The notes under the pieces: generated by a model
Seen by the model: the letters and a program-made list of their open reading frames with translations, nothing else
What the model was told of the DNA's origin: nothing
Databases searched by the model: none
Source: CAYLMG01 sp964568365
GTDB taxonomy: Bacteria; Planctomycetota; Phycisphaerae; Sedimentisphaerales; Anaerobacaceae
Assembly (NCBI GenBank): GCA_964568365.1
Contig: CAZMQF010000051.1
Location: 1-15,006 of the forward strand
DNA: 15,006 bases
Direction: 5' to 3'
In this document: piece by piece, positions 13,481 through 15,006 of the stretch
How the letters are laid out: the number at the start of each line of letters is the position of its first letter
Position numbering within the stretch: position 1 is the first letter of the stretch
Position numbers and translations under genes: made by a program

Positions 13481-15006
13481 ATGATTAAAGGTTTTAGACA
13501 AATTGCATCTCTTACAGCGCTCAGCAGGGTCTTCGGCATGCTGCGGGATATGAGCTTCGCATATTTTCTCGGTGCAAGCGGCTTGATGGACGGCTGGGTA
13601 ATCGCATTTAAGATTCCTAATCTTGCCCGCAGGCTCTTTGGGGAAGGTGCAGCCGGCTCGTCACTAATACCTATCTACAGCGAGCAATTACAAAAAGACC
13701 CTGCCAAGGCGAAGGCCCTGGCCAACACGACGGTAACTGTAATATTTATGCTCCTGACTTTAGTAGTGTTGGCGGGTGAAGCATTTATCTGGATTTACTA
13801 CAAATTTTTCGCTCCCCTCGAAAGTACCAAACAGATGTTCGCACTCGCCGGCATTATGCTTCCGTATATGCTGCTGATTTGTGAAGTTGCGATTATCGCT
13901 GGGCTACTAAACGCACACAGGCACTTTGCGGCGCCGGCGGCGGCTCCAATTTTGCTCAACATCTTTTTGATAGGCAGTCTTTGTATCAGCGGATGGGTTT
14001 TTAGTATCGAGCCGCAAAGGCAAACCTTTATTGTTGCAGTAGCGGTCATCATCGCCGGTCTCGCACAGCTCGCAATCCAGTTCCCTGCCCTGCGGGCCAA
14101 CGGCATCTCAATCAGGCCGCAATGGGCTGTCAATTCTGAAGCTTTCAGAAAAACCATTCTACTAATGGGGCCGATGATTTTAGGCCTTACAGTAACACAA
14201 TTTAATACGCTGATTGATGATATCATTGCCAAATGGCTCTCAGGTTCAATCGACAAGGGCCAGTTTTTCACCCTGTTCGCAAGGCAGATAAATTACCCGC
14301 TTAAAGCAGGCGCAGTTTCGCATCTATTCTATGCACAGCGGCTTTATCAATTTCCACTTGGTGTGCTGGGCATCGCACTCGCGACGGCAATCTTTCCGGT
14401 TATGAGCTCACTGGCGGCAAAAAAAGATTTGACCGCCCTAAACAAAACAATTTCACAGGGCTTGAGATGGACAATCTTTATTGCTCTGCCGGCAACCGCA
14501 GGATTATTACTTGTTCGCAATCAAATCGTAGCCGTCCTTTTCGAACGCGGAAAATTCACCGAAACTGATACAACATCTACAGCAATAGTGCTTAGCTTTT
14601 ACGCTTTTGGACTATGCGGTTATTTTCTGCAGCAGATTCTCACTCGCGCGTTTTACTCTATGCAGGATTCCAAAATACCGGCCAAAAGCGCACTGGCAGC
14701 GGTCGTTATCAATATTGCTCTCAACCTGAGTCTCGTCTGGTCTATGGGAACAGCCGGCCTGGCGCTTTCAACCGCTATATGCTCATACATTCAGGTCATA
14801 ATTTTGCTCGTCGCCCTTCAGAAAAGTCTGGGAGGCGCATTATTGGACCAGCTTGCAGTAACAATACTTAAAACAGCTGCGGCAACAGCTATTATGTCTG
14901 CGGCGGGCGGCGGGCTCTTATATCTTTTCAGAAACTTGCCTGACACCACAAGATTTGATATTCTAAGACTCGCAGTTGTCGTACCTGCTGCAGCGGGTAC
15001 TTATCT
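13481..15006 (+). CDS. murJ: Lipid II flippase MurJ (partial, cut by right edge)
   Basis: MurJ flips the lipid-linked peptidoglycan precursor across the inner membrane, supplying substrate to polymerases such as the adjacent RodA. The frame is open for 508 codons to the window end, close to the usual length of about 510-530, so little is missing. It begins MIKGFRQIASLTALSRVFGM and has the family signature PNLARRLFGEGAAGSSLIPIY (46-66). Later it shows the long loop with KAGAVSHLFYAQRLYQFPLG and LATAIFPVMSSLA, and the QQILTRAFYSMQDSKIPAKS segment typical of MurJ/MviN. Many hydrophobic helices are visible throughout. The start at 13481 follows GAGGG by 9 bases. The upstream neighbour is a 76-bp tandem copy of its own 5' end. 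Confidence 0.93.
   Translation, partial: MIKGFRQIASLTALSRVFGMLRDMSFAYFLGASGLMDGWVIAFKIPNLARRLFGEGAAGSSLIPIYSEQLQKDPAKAKALANTTVTVIFMLLTLVVLAGEAFIWIYYKFFAPLESTKQMFALAGIMLPYMLLICEVAIIAGLLNAHRHFAAPAAAPILLNIFLIGSLCISGWVFSIEPQRQTFIVAVAVIIAGLAQLAIQFPALRANGISIRPQWAVNSEAFRKTILLMGPMILGLTVTQFNTLIDDIIAKWLSGSIDKGQFFTLFARQINYPLKAGAVSHLFYAQRLYQFPLGVLGIALATAIFPVMSSLAAKKDLTALNKTISQGLRWTIFIALPATAGLLLVRNQIVAVLFERGKFTETDTTSTAIVLSFYAFGLCGYFLQQILTRAFYSMQDSKIPAKSALAAVVINIALNLSLVWSMGTAGLALSTAICSYIQVIILLVALQKSLGGALLDQLAVTILKTAAATAIMSAAGGGLLYLFRNLPDTTRFDILRLAVVVPAAAGTY

Noticed and set aside
13405..13556. Assembly error as explanation for the murJ start repeat
   Set aside because: Nine mismatches in 76 bases, spread through the copy, are not expected from a mis-assembly of identical reads.
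13798..14271. 157-codon minus-strand frame opposite murJ
   Set aside because: The plus strand encodes continuous MurJ sequence here, so this is a shadow frame.

Overview
The window looks like chromosome from a Planctomycetota bacterium, most likely class Phycisphaerae and close to Sedimentisphaerales. This rests on sequence style, not a database search. The clues are a PEP-CTERM surface protein, a dockerin-bearing secreted protein with the Cys-rich linker GRPDCWCYPYHC, a large right-handed beta-helix protein whose modules end in DIGAEE and DIGADE and which also carries a dockerin-like EF-hand pair and a LamG domain, pilins with the body RIDAAKWSEGKA, and moderate GC content. A rodA-murJ pair shows that the organism makes peptidoglycan.

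Positions 1-4970 (minus strand) hold a type IV pilus / type II secretion-like assembly locus. It is transcribed leftward as ATPase (gspE), inner-membrane platform (gspF), two paralogous major-type pilins and a third prepilin that runs off the left edge. Pilin 1 has its own strong promoter-like sequence and is followed by a 10-bp hairpin without a U-tract, so pilin may be made in excess of the assembly machinery. Two of the three prepilins have Ala instead of Gly at the -1 cleavage position. A short coupled reading frame with a G7 tract lies before the third prepilin.

A tRNA-Gly(CCC) gene (minus) sits at 5368-5439. Positions 5761-9309 (plus) encode an 1182-residue secreted beta-helix / dockerin-like / LamG protein behind a good sigma-70 promoter. 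Converging on it from the right are three minus-strand genes for exported proteins: a small lipoprotein, a PEP-CTERM protein with a clear downstream terminator, and a cohesin-like protein ending in two nearly identical 39-residue dockerin-like repeats. These look like extracellular or surface products. A cohesin-dockerin link between them is only a hypothesis.

Positions 12150-15006 (plus) encode RodA (SEDS glycan polymerase) and MurJ (lipid II flippase, cut by the right edge). rodA has no visible ribosome-binding site and its promoter-like -10 lies only about 10 bases before the ATG, so it may be leaderless. Between rodA and murJ lies the most striking feature of the window: a 76-bp tandem copy of the 5' end of murJ, about 88% identical. 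It forms a 27-codon reading frame whose stop overlaps the true murJ start and which supplies the murJ Shine-Dalgarno sequence. No CRISPR array, insertion sequence, phage gene or defence system is visible.
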